Made by a program: the position numbers and the translations under genes | Shown here: in pieces, positions 20,122 to 27,987 of the stretch | Position numbering within the stretch: position 1 is the stretch's first letter | Layout of the letters: each line of letters begins with the position of its first letter | NCBI RefSeq assembly: GCF_029589495.1 | Contig: NZ_JAAIVF010000003.1 | Span: forward strand, 1 to 64,000 | Origin: Speluncibacter jeojiensis | GTDB lineage: Bacteria > Actinomycetota > Actinomycetes > Mycobacteriales > Mycobacteriaceae | Length of the DNA stretch: 64,000 nt | Direction: 5' to 3' | The notes under the pieces: model-generated | What the model was told of the DNA's origin: nothing | Database searches by the model: none | What the model saw: only the letters and a program-made list of their open reading frames with translations

Positions 20122-20433
20122 GGGCTCGTATGGTCCTTTCGAGTGGCTGTCGGACGACAGTATCGGACGGGAAAGGCCAGGCGCAGTCAGCTGTTCGCGC
20201 TGCCGGGAACAGCGCTTCCTGCTTCCGAGTTCGGTGCGGCGAACAATCTCGGAAGGGGTTCCGTCCACAAGGGTTGGACCGTGACGGTTGAATGAATTCG
20301 CATTGTCGGACAGGCGAATTCGCAGTTCACCCGGTTTTGACGGGATTTCTGCCGGGGGATAGCGTCGTGCCGCGAAGGCGAGGGTCACCTCACCGACCGC
20401 CTCGCTGCCCTGATCCCGGAAAGGCCCCTGACG
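20122..20433. promoter_or_regulatory. Divergent promoter region, TerD-vWA gene / cation exchanger gene
   Basis: About 310 bp with no gene that I can support. CTGTCGGACGACAG at 20147-20160 is a perfect 14-bp palindrome upstream of the TerD-vWA gene and may bind a regulator. I assign no promoter boxes. Confidence 0.4.
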
Positions 20434-21795
20434 ATGACGCGCGACCGCACGCATCCAGCCGGACGGTTGGCGCGACCGCTGCTGCTCACCGCCGTGTTCA
20501 TGCTGCCGGCACTGGTAGTCCGCATCGGTGGACTGCACCCGAACCCTGTTCTCTCCCTTGTTCTGTACGGGGCCGCGGTGGTGGCGGCCAGCTTCGTGCT
20601 GGCCTGGGCGGCCGAGGCCGCGCAGGTCGACGTCTCCGGTGGCCTCGCCATCGCCGCGCTGGCCCTGATCGCGGTGCTCCCCGAGTACGCCGTCGACCTC
20701 TACTACGCCTACGTCGCGGGCCACGACCCCACCTACACCGCGTACGCCGCAGCCAACATGACCGGGTCGAACCGGTTGCTGATGGGCGTGGGCTGGCCGC
20801 TGGTCGTGCTGGTCGCCGCCGCCGTCGCGACCAAGACCACCGGCAAACCGGTCCGGTCACTGGTGCTCGACGCCGGCAACCGGGTCGAGCTCGGGTTCCT
20901 GCTGATCGCCGGCGTGCTCGCGTTCGTCATGCCCGCGACCGGCGAGATCCATCTCGTCTTCGGTGTGATCCTGCTTGCCTGGTTCGGCTTCTATCTGTTC
21001 AAGCTCACCCGCGGCGAGGTCGAGGAGCCGGAGCTGATCGGTGCGGCCGCCGCGCTCGGCGCGCTGCCGCGCCGGGCCCGCCGCGTGACCGTGCTGGCGC
21101 TGTTCGTGGTGGCCGCGGTGGTCATCCTCGTCTGCGCCGAGCCGTTCGCGAACAGTCTCATCGACGCCGGCACCCAACTGGGCATCGATCAGTTCCTGCT
21201 GGTGCAGTGGCTGGCCCCGCTCGCCTCGGAGGCGCCCGAGTTCATCATCGCGATCCTGTTCGCCGCCCGCGGCAAGGGTACCCTCGCGATCGCTGCGCTG
21301 ATCTCGTCGAAGGTCAACCAGTGGACGCTGCTGGTCGGTTCGCTACCGATCGCGTACATGGTCGGCGGCGGCGGCCCGGCGCTGCCGCTCGATGCGCGGC
21401 AGGTCGAGGAGATGCTGCTGACCGCCGCGCAGACGATGATGGGTGTCGCGTTGATCCTGTCGCTGCGGTTCGGGCGTAAGGCCGCCTGGGCGCTGCTGCT
21501 GTTGTTCGCCGTCCAGTTCCCGATCACCTCCACCGAGGGCCGGTTGTTCCTCACCGCCGTCTACGGCGTCATCGCGCTGGCCGCGTTGCTCGTGCACCGC
21601 CGGGAGATCCCGGCCACCCTCGCAGCGGCCTTCCGCAGCCCGACGACCGCGGAAGCGGAGCCTGCATCAGATCCGGGTGAGGTACTCGAGCGCGGCGTCG
21701 GCGGCACCGACTCCGCACATGCCGTGGGCACCAGGGCCGGGCGGGGTGGCGGCCGAGCACAGGAACAGTCCCGGGACACCGACCCGGTACGGTGA
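20434..21795 (+). CDS. Cation/Ca2+ exchanger (CaCA-like) membrane protein
   Basis: A 453-residue membrane protein with about 11 hydrophobic segments and the two inverted alpha-repeats of the Ca2+:cation antiporter superfamily: ALIAVLPEYAVDLYYAY followed by NMTGSNR, and PLASEAPEFIIAILFAARG followed by ISSKVNQWTL. These repeats line the ion path and hold the acidic residues (PE in each). It presumably exchanges Na+ or H+ for Ca2+ or another cation. The last 43 codons, poor in recognisable structure, overlap the oppositely oriented FAD oxidoreductase gene, so the real C-terminus may be a read-through tail or reflect a lost earlier stop. Confidence 0.85.
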   Translation: MTRDRTHPAGRLARPLLLTAVFMLPALVVRIGGLHPNPVLSLVLYGAAVVAASFVLAWAAEAAQVDVSGGLAIAALALIAVLPEYAVDLYYAYVAGHDPTYTAYAAANMTGSNRLLMGVGWPLVVLVAAAVATKTTGKPVRSLVLDAGNRVELGFLLIAGVLAFVMPATGEIHLVFGVILLAWFGFYLFKLTRGEVEEPELIGAAAALGALPRRARRVTVLALFVVAAVVILVCAEPFANSLIDAGTQLGIDQFLLVQWLAPLASEAPEFIIAILFAARGKGTLAIAALISSKVNQWTLLVGSLPIAYMVGGGGPALPLDARQVEEMLLTAAQTMMGVALILSLRFGRKAAWALLLLFAVQFPITSTEGRLFLTAVYGVIALAALLVHRREIPATLAAAFRSPTTAEAEPASDPGEVLERGVGGTDSAHAVGTRAGRGGGRAQEQSRDTDPVR

Positions 21796-23115
21796 CAGCG
21801 TGACGCGCGGGCCGAATATCGTCTGCCGCAGGTCCTTCGACCCGGTGAGGATGTCGCCGCCGGCGAAGTTCGGGTTGTCGCGTGCCACCTCGGCGGTGGA
21901 CCGGACGGCTCGGCCGACGATGCGGTCGCGGAATCCGGGGGCGAACCGTTCGATCTGCGCGACGATCGCCTCCGTGGCGTCGCCGGCGTAGCCGTTCGGC
22001 ACGTGCGCGTACGTCCACAGCGGATGAACGTCGCCCGCCGACCGGGTCGGGTCGGCCAGGTACTGCTGACCGACGAGCACGAACGGTCGCTGCGGCATGC
22101 GCCCGGCGTGGACGTCGCGTTCGGCGGCCGCAAGCTCACGGAAGGTGCCACCGAGGTGCACGGTCCCGGCGCGGCGGGCGTCCGGGTCGGTCCACGGCAC
22201 CCCGCGCTCGACGGCGAAGTCCACCTTGAACGCCCCGGGCCCGCGCCGGAAGGCGGTGTAGGCGCGGCGAATCCGACGGGGGAGTCGGTCGCCGAGGATC
22301 GCGGCGACCGACTCCGGCGCCAGATCGAACAGCGTGACCTCGGACTGCGGCAGTTGCGCGGCCGTATCGATGCGGGTGCCGGTGACGACACGACCGCCGA
22401 GGTCGGCGAGCAGCGCGGCCAGCGCGTCGGTGATCGCGCGCGAACCGCCCTCGGCGACGGCCCAGCCGTGCCGGTGCCCGCCGGTCAGGATGCCCAGGCC
22501 GATCGCCGACGTGAGGGGCAGATGCAGCGGCCGGAAAGCGTGCGCGGCCACACCCGCGAACAGCGCCCTCGCCCGCTCGGTGCGGAACAGTCGCGCGAGC
22601 ACGGCGGCCGGCAGCAGTGTGGGGGCACCGAACCGAGCGAGCGCGAGCGGACGGTGCGGCACCCGCAGCAGCGGACCCATGATGTCCCCGGACAGCAGAT
22701 CGAACTGTGCCGACGGGCGCTCGAACAGCAGCCGCCAGCGGTCGCCGTCGGCGCCGAGCCCGGCCGCGGTCTCGGCGACCGAACGGTGCAGCACCCCGGC
22801 GTTGCCGCCGTCCAGGGGGTGCACACAGTCGACGGAAGGGAGCCGCCAGCGCAGCCCGTAGCGGCCTAGATCGAGCGCGGTCAGCAGCGGCGAGCCGACG
22901 GCGAGCGGGTGCGTGGCCGAGCAGTGGTCGACCAGCAACCCCGGCAGCGCGGTCGCGCTGGTGCGGGTGCCGCCGCCGATCTCGTCTGCAGCCTCGAACA
23001 CCGTCACGGCGACTCCCGCGCGCGCCAGCACGACCGCCGCTGCGAGGCCGTTGGGTCCCGACCCGACCACGTTCGCGGACGCCCCGGCGAACCGGGCGCC
23101 GAACGCCGCGCCCAT
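21667..23115 (-). CDS. FAD-dependent oxidoreductase, phytoene-desaturase (CrtI) like
   Basis: A 482-residue flavoprotein. The N-terminal Rossmann fold shows VVGSGPNGLAAAVVLARAGVAVTVFEA, then EIGGGTRT; the C-terminus has the family motif ATPPGPGAHGMCGVGAADAALEYL, which closes over FAD. Members include carotenoid desaturases and many uncharacterised actinobacterial oxidoreductases. No carotenoid synthesis genes are adjacent, so the substrate is open. Its 3' end overlaps the cation exchanger gene by 129 bp, and it diverges from the membrane protein at 23154 with only 38 bp between the starts. Confidence 0.88.
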   Translation of the reverse strand: MGAAFGARFAGASANVVGSGPNGLAAAVVLARAGVAVTVFEAADEIGGGTRTSATALPGLLVDHCSATHPLAVGSPLLTALDLGRYGLRWRLPSVDCVHPLDGGNAGVLHRSVAETAAGLGADGDRWRLLFERPSAQFDLLSGDIMGPLLRVPHRPLALARFGAPTLLPAAVLARLFRTERARALFAGVAAHAFRPLHLPLTSAIGLGILTGGHRHGWAVAEGGSRAITDALAALLADLGGRVVTGTRIDTAAQLPQSEVTLFDLAPESVAAILGDRLPRRIRRAYTAFRRGPGAFKVDFAVERGVPWTDPDARRAGTVHLGGTFRELAAAERDVHAGRMPQRPFVLVGQQYLADPTRSAGDVHPLWTYAHVPNGYAGDATEAIVAQIERFAPGFRDRIVGRAVRSTAEVARDNPNFAGGDILTGSKDLRQTIFGPRVTLSPYRVGVPGLFLCSAATPPGPGAHGMCGVGAADAALEYLTRI

Positions 23116-23153
23116 GTCTCACCTCCGGGTTCCGCAGGGCACAATCGCTGGTG

Positions 23154-23810
23154 ATGAACTCGCTTCTGTCAATCATCCCGCTCGCCGCGGTCGACTCGGT
23201 CAATGTACTGGCGCTGCTCGCCATCGCCTATGTGTGGCTGTCGAGCGGGTCGCGCGCGGCCTACGTGCGCACCGCCGCCCCCTTCGTGATCGGCGGGGTG
23301 TGCGGACTGACGCTGACGTTGGCGTTCTCGTTCACGGTCATCCTCCGACTCGTGCACCGGGTACTGGATTCGTTTCCCCGGCCGCTCGTCACGGCGATCG
23401 TGCTGGTGATCGCGCTCGGGGTGATGGCCATGGCGGTGCAGGGGTTCCGCAAGCCGCCGATGTCGCTGCCGGTGCACCGCAAGGTGCGGCCGGCCGCCGC
23501 GTACGTGATCGGTTTGGTCACCTGGGGGATCCAGTCCCTCACGTCCGCGCCGTTCTACGCCGCGATCGCCGTGATGGCCCACGACGGCACCGCGACCCGC
23601 CTTGCCCTGTCCACCGTGTTCGTGCTGGTCGCGCTCCTGCCGGTCACCACGTTGACGGTTGCGCTCGCACTGTGCCCGGAAGAGACGGGGCGCCGACTGC
23701 TCGAGCGGGTGCAGGCGGTGCTGCCGGTGGCCTCGCGGGTGGTGTCGGTCATTCTCGGAGTCGGGGCGGCGGCCGTCGCCGTGATGGCGATCGCCGACCT
23801 GCCGGGATAG
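23154..23810 (+). CDS. GAP-family (Sap-like) membrane protein
   Basis: A 218-residue integral membrane protein with six predicted hydrophobic helices. It resembles the GAP / sulfolipid-addressing family, relatives of LysE exporters that in mycobacteria help move glycolipids to the cell surface (start SLLSIIPLAAVDSVNVLALLAIAYVWLSSGSR; VIGLVTWGIQSLTSAPFYAAIA). ATG 23154 is used, though a GTG lies one codon earlier. The short divergent space shared with the FAD oxidoreductase suggests a shared promoter region. The exported lipid, if any, is unknown. Confidence 0.75.
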   Translation: MNSLLSIIPLAAVDSVNVLALLAIAYVWLSSGSRAAYVRTAAPFVIGGVCGLTLTLAFSFTVILRLVHRVLDSFPRPLVTAIVLVIALGVMAMAVQGFRKPPMSLPVHRKVRPAAAYVIGLVTWGIQSLTSAPFYAAIAVMAHDGTATRLALSTVFVLVALLPVTTLTVALALCPEETGRRLLERVQAVLPVASRVVSVILGVGAAAVAVMAIADLPG

Positions 23811-23815
23811 CAGGC

Positions 23816-24421
23816 TCACGCCCCGTGCAGATCGCCGGTCAGGTACCGCTGCAGGTTCGGTCCGATCGCGTCGACGATCTGCTCGGGGGACGCGGAGGCG
23901 AGGGGTTCCATCGCGAGCACGTAGCGCATCATCGCCAGCCCCATCAGCTGGGTGGCGACGAGGTTCATCCGCCACTTCGCGAGGACGGGGTCGGGTTCGA
24001 TCGCCCCGCACAGCGGTTCGAGCGCGCGTTTGAGCAGGAACTCACGCAACAGTTCCGAGCCCGTCTGGTGAGTCAGGGATCCGCGCAACAGTGCGCCCGC
24101 AGCGAGCCCGGACGGCGAATCCCACACGCCCAGCGCGGTGGTCAGCAACCGCTCGGCGAGTTCCTCGCGGGGGCCCTCGACGACGAGATGGATGTACTGG
24201 CGCGGGTCGAACGGGATGCTCACCGTCTCCAGGAACAGCTTCTCCTTGGTTCCGAAGTAGTGGTGCACCAGCGCGGGGTCGACGTCCGCGGCGGCGGCGA
24301 TCTCGCGGACCGACGTGGCGTCGTATCCGCGCCTCGCGAACGCCTCGCGGGCGGCGGCGAGGATGAGTTCGCGGGTGGGCTGGTGGCCGGGGCGGCGTCC
24401 GGCACGGCGCTTGCCGGCCAT
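23816..24421 (-). CDS. TetR-family regulator, last gene of the ABC exporter operon
   Basis: A 201-residue repressor: basic start MAGKRRAGRRPGHQPTRE, helix-turn-helix SVREIAAAADVDPALVHHYFGTKEKL, and a C-terminal ligand domain ending YLTGDLHGA. Its ATG overlaps the stop of the upstream ABC ATPase by one base (TGATG), so it is translated as part of that operon. The perfect palindrome at 27245-27268 in front of the operon is its likely operator, giving negative autoregulation with the exporter induced by its substrate. Confidence 0.92.
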   Translation of the reverse strand: MAGKRRAGRRPGHQPTRELILAAAREAFARRGYDATSVREIAAAADVDPALVHHYFGTKEKLFLETVSIPFDPRQYIHLVVEGPREELAERLLTTALGVWDSPSGLAAGALLRGSLTHQTGSELLREFLLKRALEPLCGAIEPDPVLAKWRMNLVATQLMGLAMMRYVLAMEPLASASPEQIVDAIGPNLQRYLTGDLHGA

Positions 24422-25302
24422 CAGGTCGGCGCCTCCTGCCGGGCGGTCTGTTCGATCAGCACGAGCTTCTCCTCGAGCGTCGCCGGCACCGCGGTCGTCG
24501 CCGCCGGGATCGCCGCGGCGGCGAGTGCCTCCTGCACCCGCGCGGCCACGGCGCCGGCGACCCGCACCGAACGGCCCGCGAGAGTGACCGGGAGCCCGGC
24601 CGCGGTCAGCGCGGTCAGCGCGCCGGCCCAGTTGTCGGTGTGCACCGCGACCGCCCGCTCGTCGCCGATGATGTCGTCGACGCTGCCGCGGGCGACCAGG
24701 CGACCTCGCGACATGATCACCAGGCGGGTGCACTGGCGGGCCTCCTCCATGTAGTGCGTGGTGACCAGCACCCCGCAGCCCGTCTCGGCCTGGTCATGGA
24801 TGGTGTCCCACAGCCGGGTGCGGGCCAGTGGGTCGACGCCCGAGGTGGGCTCGTCGAGGACGATCAGTTCGGGTCTGTGCAACAGCGCGCAGTGGAAGGC
24901 GAGTCGTCGCTGCAATCCGAGGGGGAGCGCGCCCACCTGGCGGGTGGCCACCGCGGCGAGCGCATCGGGCAGCGGCGGACCGTCCACGTCGAACGCCTCG
25001 GCGACGAAGTCGACGTTCTCGCGGACCGACAGCTCCCGGTACAGCCCGAGGCCCTGCGGCATGTAGCCGAGCCGGCGCCGGGTCTGCCGCGACGGAGGCC
25101 CGCCGAAGACGGCGAGGGTGCCGACGTTCGCCGCCTCGAGTCCGAGGATCATCCGGATCAGCGTGGTCTTGCCGGCGCCGTTCGCACCGATCAGCCCGAC
25201 GATCTCGCCGGGGCGCACGGTCAGCGACATGTCGGCGACCGCGGTGAACTTCCCGAATCGCTTCCACACGCCCTGCACGTCGACGGCGGCGGGCTCAGTC
25301 AC
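24421..25302 (-). CDS. ABC transporter ATP-binding protein (second of two)
   Basis: A 293-residue ATPase with Walker A GANGAGKTT, Q-loop region MPQGLGLYRELSVREN, Walker B LIVLDEPTSGVDP and H-loop VTTHYMEEA. The signature motif reads LPLGLQRRLA rather than LSGGQ, which may weaken its own catalytic site. A roughly 90-residue C-terminal extension follows, as in drug exporters of the ABC-2/DrrA type. Start GTG 25302 overlaps the preceding ATPase gene by 8 bp. It probably pairs with the ATPase at 25295 under a single permease, like a split version of the tandem ATPase YbhF. Confidence 0.92.
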   Translation of the reverse strand: MTEPAAVDVQGVWKRFGKFTAVADMSLTVRPGEIVGLIGANGAGKTTLIRMILGLEAANVGTLAVFGGPPSRQTRRRLGYMPQGLGLYRELSVRENVDFVAEAFDVDGPPLPDALAAVATRQVGALPLGLQRRLAFHCALLHRPELIVLDEPTSGVDPLARTRLWDTIHDQAETGCGVLVTTHYMEEARQCTRLVIMSRGRLVARGSVDDIIGDERAVAVHTDNWAGALTALTAAGLPVTLAGRSVRVAGAVAARVQEALAAAAIPAATTAVPATLEEKLVLIEQTARQEAPT

Positions 25303-26152
25303 GGCGCGCCTCCTCACGGGCGAGCATCAGTGCGATCACCGCATCCTCGAGATCGACGTCGCCAGGAGAGGAACTCGCCACCTCGTTCGGCCGCCAGATG
25401 CGGAAGTCCGTTCCCCGCCGCCAGCACCGGTGCGCATCGACCCCGTCGGGGCGGGTCCCCGACGACGTGATCGCGCCGGGCAGCGAGGAAACGATGTCGT
25501 CGGGGCTGCCGAAGCCGAGGGTGTGGCCCTCGTCGAGTACCAGCACCCGGTGAGCCCGCTGCGCCTCGTCGAGGTAGGTGGTCAGCAGCAGCACCGCGGC
25601 GCCGCCGGCCGCAGCCTCGGCGATCAGCTGCCACAGCTGCACCCGGCTGACCGGGTCCACCCCGGTGCTCGGCTCGTCGAGCAGCAGCACCTCGGGGTCG
25701 GGCAGCATCGCCAGGCAGAACCCCAGTTTCTGGCGCATGCCGCCGGATAGTTGCGCGCCGAGCCGACCGCCGACGTGGTCGAGTCCGGCGCGAGAGAGCA
25801 ATCGTGCACGGCGTTCGGCGAGGGAATCCCGGGGGATCGAGTAGGCCTCGGCGACGAAGTCGACGTTCTCGTCCACCGACAGGTCGCCCCAGACGCCCGA
25901 GGTGCTCGGCTGAACCCCGACGCGGCGACGGTCGGGCATCGTGACCGTGCCCGTACCGACGGGGACCCTGCCGGCGAGCGCCCCGAGAAGGGTGGTCTTG
26001 CCGGCGCCGTCGCCGCCGACGACCGCGGTGACCTGACCGGGTGGCAGATCGATGGTGACGTTGGTCAACGCTGCGATGCCCCCGAATCTGACGGTGACAT
26101 CGACTGCACCCCAGTCGATGTCGTCTGGACGGGCCATCTGTCGGCCGGTCAC
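25295..26152 (-). CDS. ABC transporter ATP-binding protein (first of two)
   Basis: A 285-residue ATPase with Walker A GGDGAGKTTL, canonical signature LSGGMRQKLG, Walker B VLLLDEPSTGVDP and switch LLTTYLDEAQ. GTG 26152 overlaps the permease stop as GTGA, suggesting translational coupling; ATG 26137 (MARPDDIDW) is the alternative. Unlike its partner it has a normal signature motif, so the two likely form an asymmetric pair with one good ATP site. The substrate is unknown. Confidence 0.92.
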   Translation of the reverse strand: MTGRQMARPDDIDWGAVDVTVRFGGIAALTNVTIDLPPGQVTAVVGGDGAGKTTLLGALAGRVPVGTGTVTMPDRRRVGVQPSTSGVWGDLSVDENVDFVAEAYSIPRDSLAERRARLLSRAGLDHVGGRLGAQLSGGMRQKLGFCLAMLPDPEVLLLDEPSTGVDPVSRVQLWQLIAEAAAGGAAVLLLTTYLDEAQRAHRVLVLDEGHTLGFGSPDDIVSSLPGAITSSGTRPDGVDAHRCWRRGTDFRIWRPNEVASSSPGDVDLEDAVIALMLAREEARRD

Positions 26153-27225
26153 GGCTCGGCCACCGCTGCCGGCGCGGTGGGGACTGCTGACGTGTGTGGG
26201 CGTGCCGGGGCGATGGTGCGGGTCAGTCGGATGACGGCGGCGCCGAAGATCAGCACGGCCATGACCGTGAGCACCACCAGCGGGATCCACATCGTCGACC
26301 AGTCGGCGGCGCGGAGCATGACCCCCTGGGAGATCTTGGTGAAATAGGTCAGCGGCAGGATGTAGCCGATCCAGCGAACCCCTGCGGCCATCGACGCCAG
26401 TGGAAAGATCATGCCCGACAACAGAATCTGCGGCAACAGCACCATCAGCGCGCCCTGGATCGCCTGGCCTGTGGTCTTCGAGACCGTCGAGATGAACACG
26501 CCCAGTCCCAGCACCGCGAACAGGAAGATCGCCGCGCCGAGCGCGAAGATCGCGACATTGCCGTTGAACGGGACCCCGAAGATCCACATCCCGAGCAGCG
26601 TCACCACGATCATGTCGAGCGCGGCCAGCAGGAAGTAGGGGATGATCTTGCCGAGGATCACCGCCGCCGGCGAGAACGGCATCACCGCAAGCTGTTCGAG
26701 CGTGCCGGATTCACGTTCCTTGACCAAGCCGATGCTGGTGATGATCGTGCCGATGAACGTCAGGATCAGCCCGATGATCGCGGGGACCATCACCCACGAG
26801 GTCTTCAGGTAGGGGTTGAACAGCACCTGGGACTGGATCCGATCACCCATCCGGGCTACCGCCACCTTCGCCGACTGCGCGGCGAACAGGTCCGACCCGT
26901 CGATGTAGACCATCGGCCGCGGCGAATCGGCGACGAACACCAGGTCGGCCTTGGCGTCCCGCAGATAGTCGCGCGCGGTGGCGTCGGTGCCCGCCGGGTC
27001 GACGGTGGCCACGTGCAGGACGTCCGATGCCTCCGGGTTGGACTCGATCGCCTGCTCGACCCCTGCCGCCTGCGGGCCGAAGACGCCCACCCGGAGTTCG
27101 GACACGGTGAAGTTCGCCGCGAAGCCGAACACGATGAGCAGCAACAACGGCAGACCCACCAGCATGCCCATCGTGCGCCGGTCGCGCCTGAGTTCGCGGA
27201 ACTCCTTGACGATCATCGCGCGCAT
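26149..27225 (-). CDS. ABC-2 type transporter permease
   Basis: A 358-residue permease with one N-terminal helix (about 22-38), a long extracytoplasmic domain (about 40-150), then five membrane segments, the ABC-2/YhhJ-YbhS layout. The coupling region includes LVKERESGTLEQLAVMPFSP, typical of this family. It is the first gene of a four-gene operon (permease, ATPase, ATPase, tetR) with overlapping junctions. GAGGAGG lies just before ATG 27225, and the palindromic operator sits 20 bp upstream. It is probably a drug or lipid exporter. Confidence 0.93.
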   Translation of the reverse strand: MRAMIVKEFRELRRDRRTMGMLVGLPLLLLIVFGFAANFTVSELRVGVFGPQAAGVEQAIESNPEASDVLHVATVDPAGTDATARDYLRDAKADLVFVADSPRPMVYIDGSDLFAAQSAKVAVARMGDRIQSQVLFNPYLKTSWVMVPAIIGLILTFIGTIITSIGLVKERESGTLEQLAVMPFSPAAVILGKIIPYFLLAALDMIVVTLLGMWIFGVPFNGNVAIFALGAAIFLFAVLGLGVFISTVSKTTGQAIQGALMVLLPQILLSGMIFPLASMAAGVRWIGYILPLTYFTKISQGVMLRAADWSTMWIPLVVLTVMAVLIFGAAVIRLTRTIAPARPHTSAVPTAPAAVAEP

Positions 27226-27244
27226 CAGGGCCTCCTCGAATCGC

Positions 27245-27268
27245 GTAATTCACCATACGGTGAATTAC
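27245..27268. promoter_or_regulatory. Perfect 24-bp palindromic operator of the ABC exporter operon
   Basis: GTAATTCACC-ATAC-GGTGAATTAC has 10-bp arms that are exact reverse complements. It lies 20 bp upstream of the permease start, in the promoter zone. The operon ends with a TetR gene, so this is its probable binding site. Confidence 0.85.
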
Positions 27269-27293
27269 TGCGGTTGAGAAGAGTTCCGGTGGA

Positions 27294-27878
27294 TCACTTG
27301 CGCTTTGCCGCTTTCGCGGCGGCCTTGGCGGCCTGCTTGAACTCGCGCACCTCGAGCAGAGTCTGCTTGTCGACGACATCCGCGATCGACCGGCGGGACC
27401 CGTCCTGCCCGTAGTCGCCGGCCGCCTGGCGCCATCCCGTCGGCTGCACGCCGAGTTGCTTGCCGAGCAGCGCCAGGAAGATCCGGGCCTTCTGATCGCC
27501 GTAACCGGGCAATGCCTTGAGCCGCTTGAGAACGGTCTTGCCGTCGGGATCGCCGGTGGTCCAGAGGGCCGAGACATCACCGTCGTACTGCTCGACGAGG
27601 TGGCGGGACAGGGTCTGGATGCGCTCGCCCATCGACTTCGGGAACCGGTGCACCGCCGGGGTCTGCGCGCACACGGCGACGAACTCGTCCGGGTTCATCT
27701 CCGCGATCGCGTGCACGTCGAGGCCGCCGAGCCTGTCCTGCAACTTCTTCGGCCCCGCGAACGCGGTCTCCATCGGCACCTGCTGGTCGAGCAACATACC
27801 CACGAGCAGGGCGAACGGGTCCGAGGACAACAATGCGTCGGCCGCGCGGTCGCCGACGAGGTTCAAGGTGACAGCCAT
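27294..27878 (-). CDS. HhH-GPD-type base-excision DNA repair protein
   Basis: A 194-residue protein of a small actinobacterial HhH-GPD family. The helix-hairpin-helix is visible as LKALPGYGDQKARIFLALLGKQLG (about 125-148), followed by the Asp-containing WRQAAGDYG segment where glycosylases hold the catalytic aspartate. It lacks the iron-sulfur cluster cysteines of Nth/MutY and is shorter than AlkA. The start is ATG 27878 (MAVTLNLVGD), matching the family N-terminus, rather than an upstream codon. The C-terminus is Lys/Ala rich. The damaged base recognised is not known. Confidence 0.85.
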   Translation of the reverse strand: MAVTLNLVGDRAADALLSSDPFALLVGMLLDQQVPMETAFAGPKKLQDRLGGLDVHAIAEMNPDEFVAVCAQTPAVHRFPKSMGERIQTLSRHLVEQYDGDVSALWTTGDPDGKTVLKRLKALPGYGDQKARIFLALLGKQLGVQPTGWRQAAGDYGQDGSRRSIADVVDKQTLLEVREFKQAAKAAAKAAKRK

Positions 27879-27987
27879 GGGCCGATCCTGCCATCCGTGG
27901 CGGCGCAAACCCGCCGTTCACTGCACGTTCGCCGGGGCGTCGCGGGATCACCATCGCCGCGTGGAATTTATTCGTTAGACAACCTAC

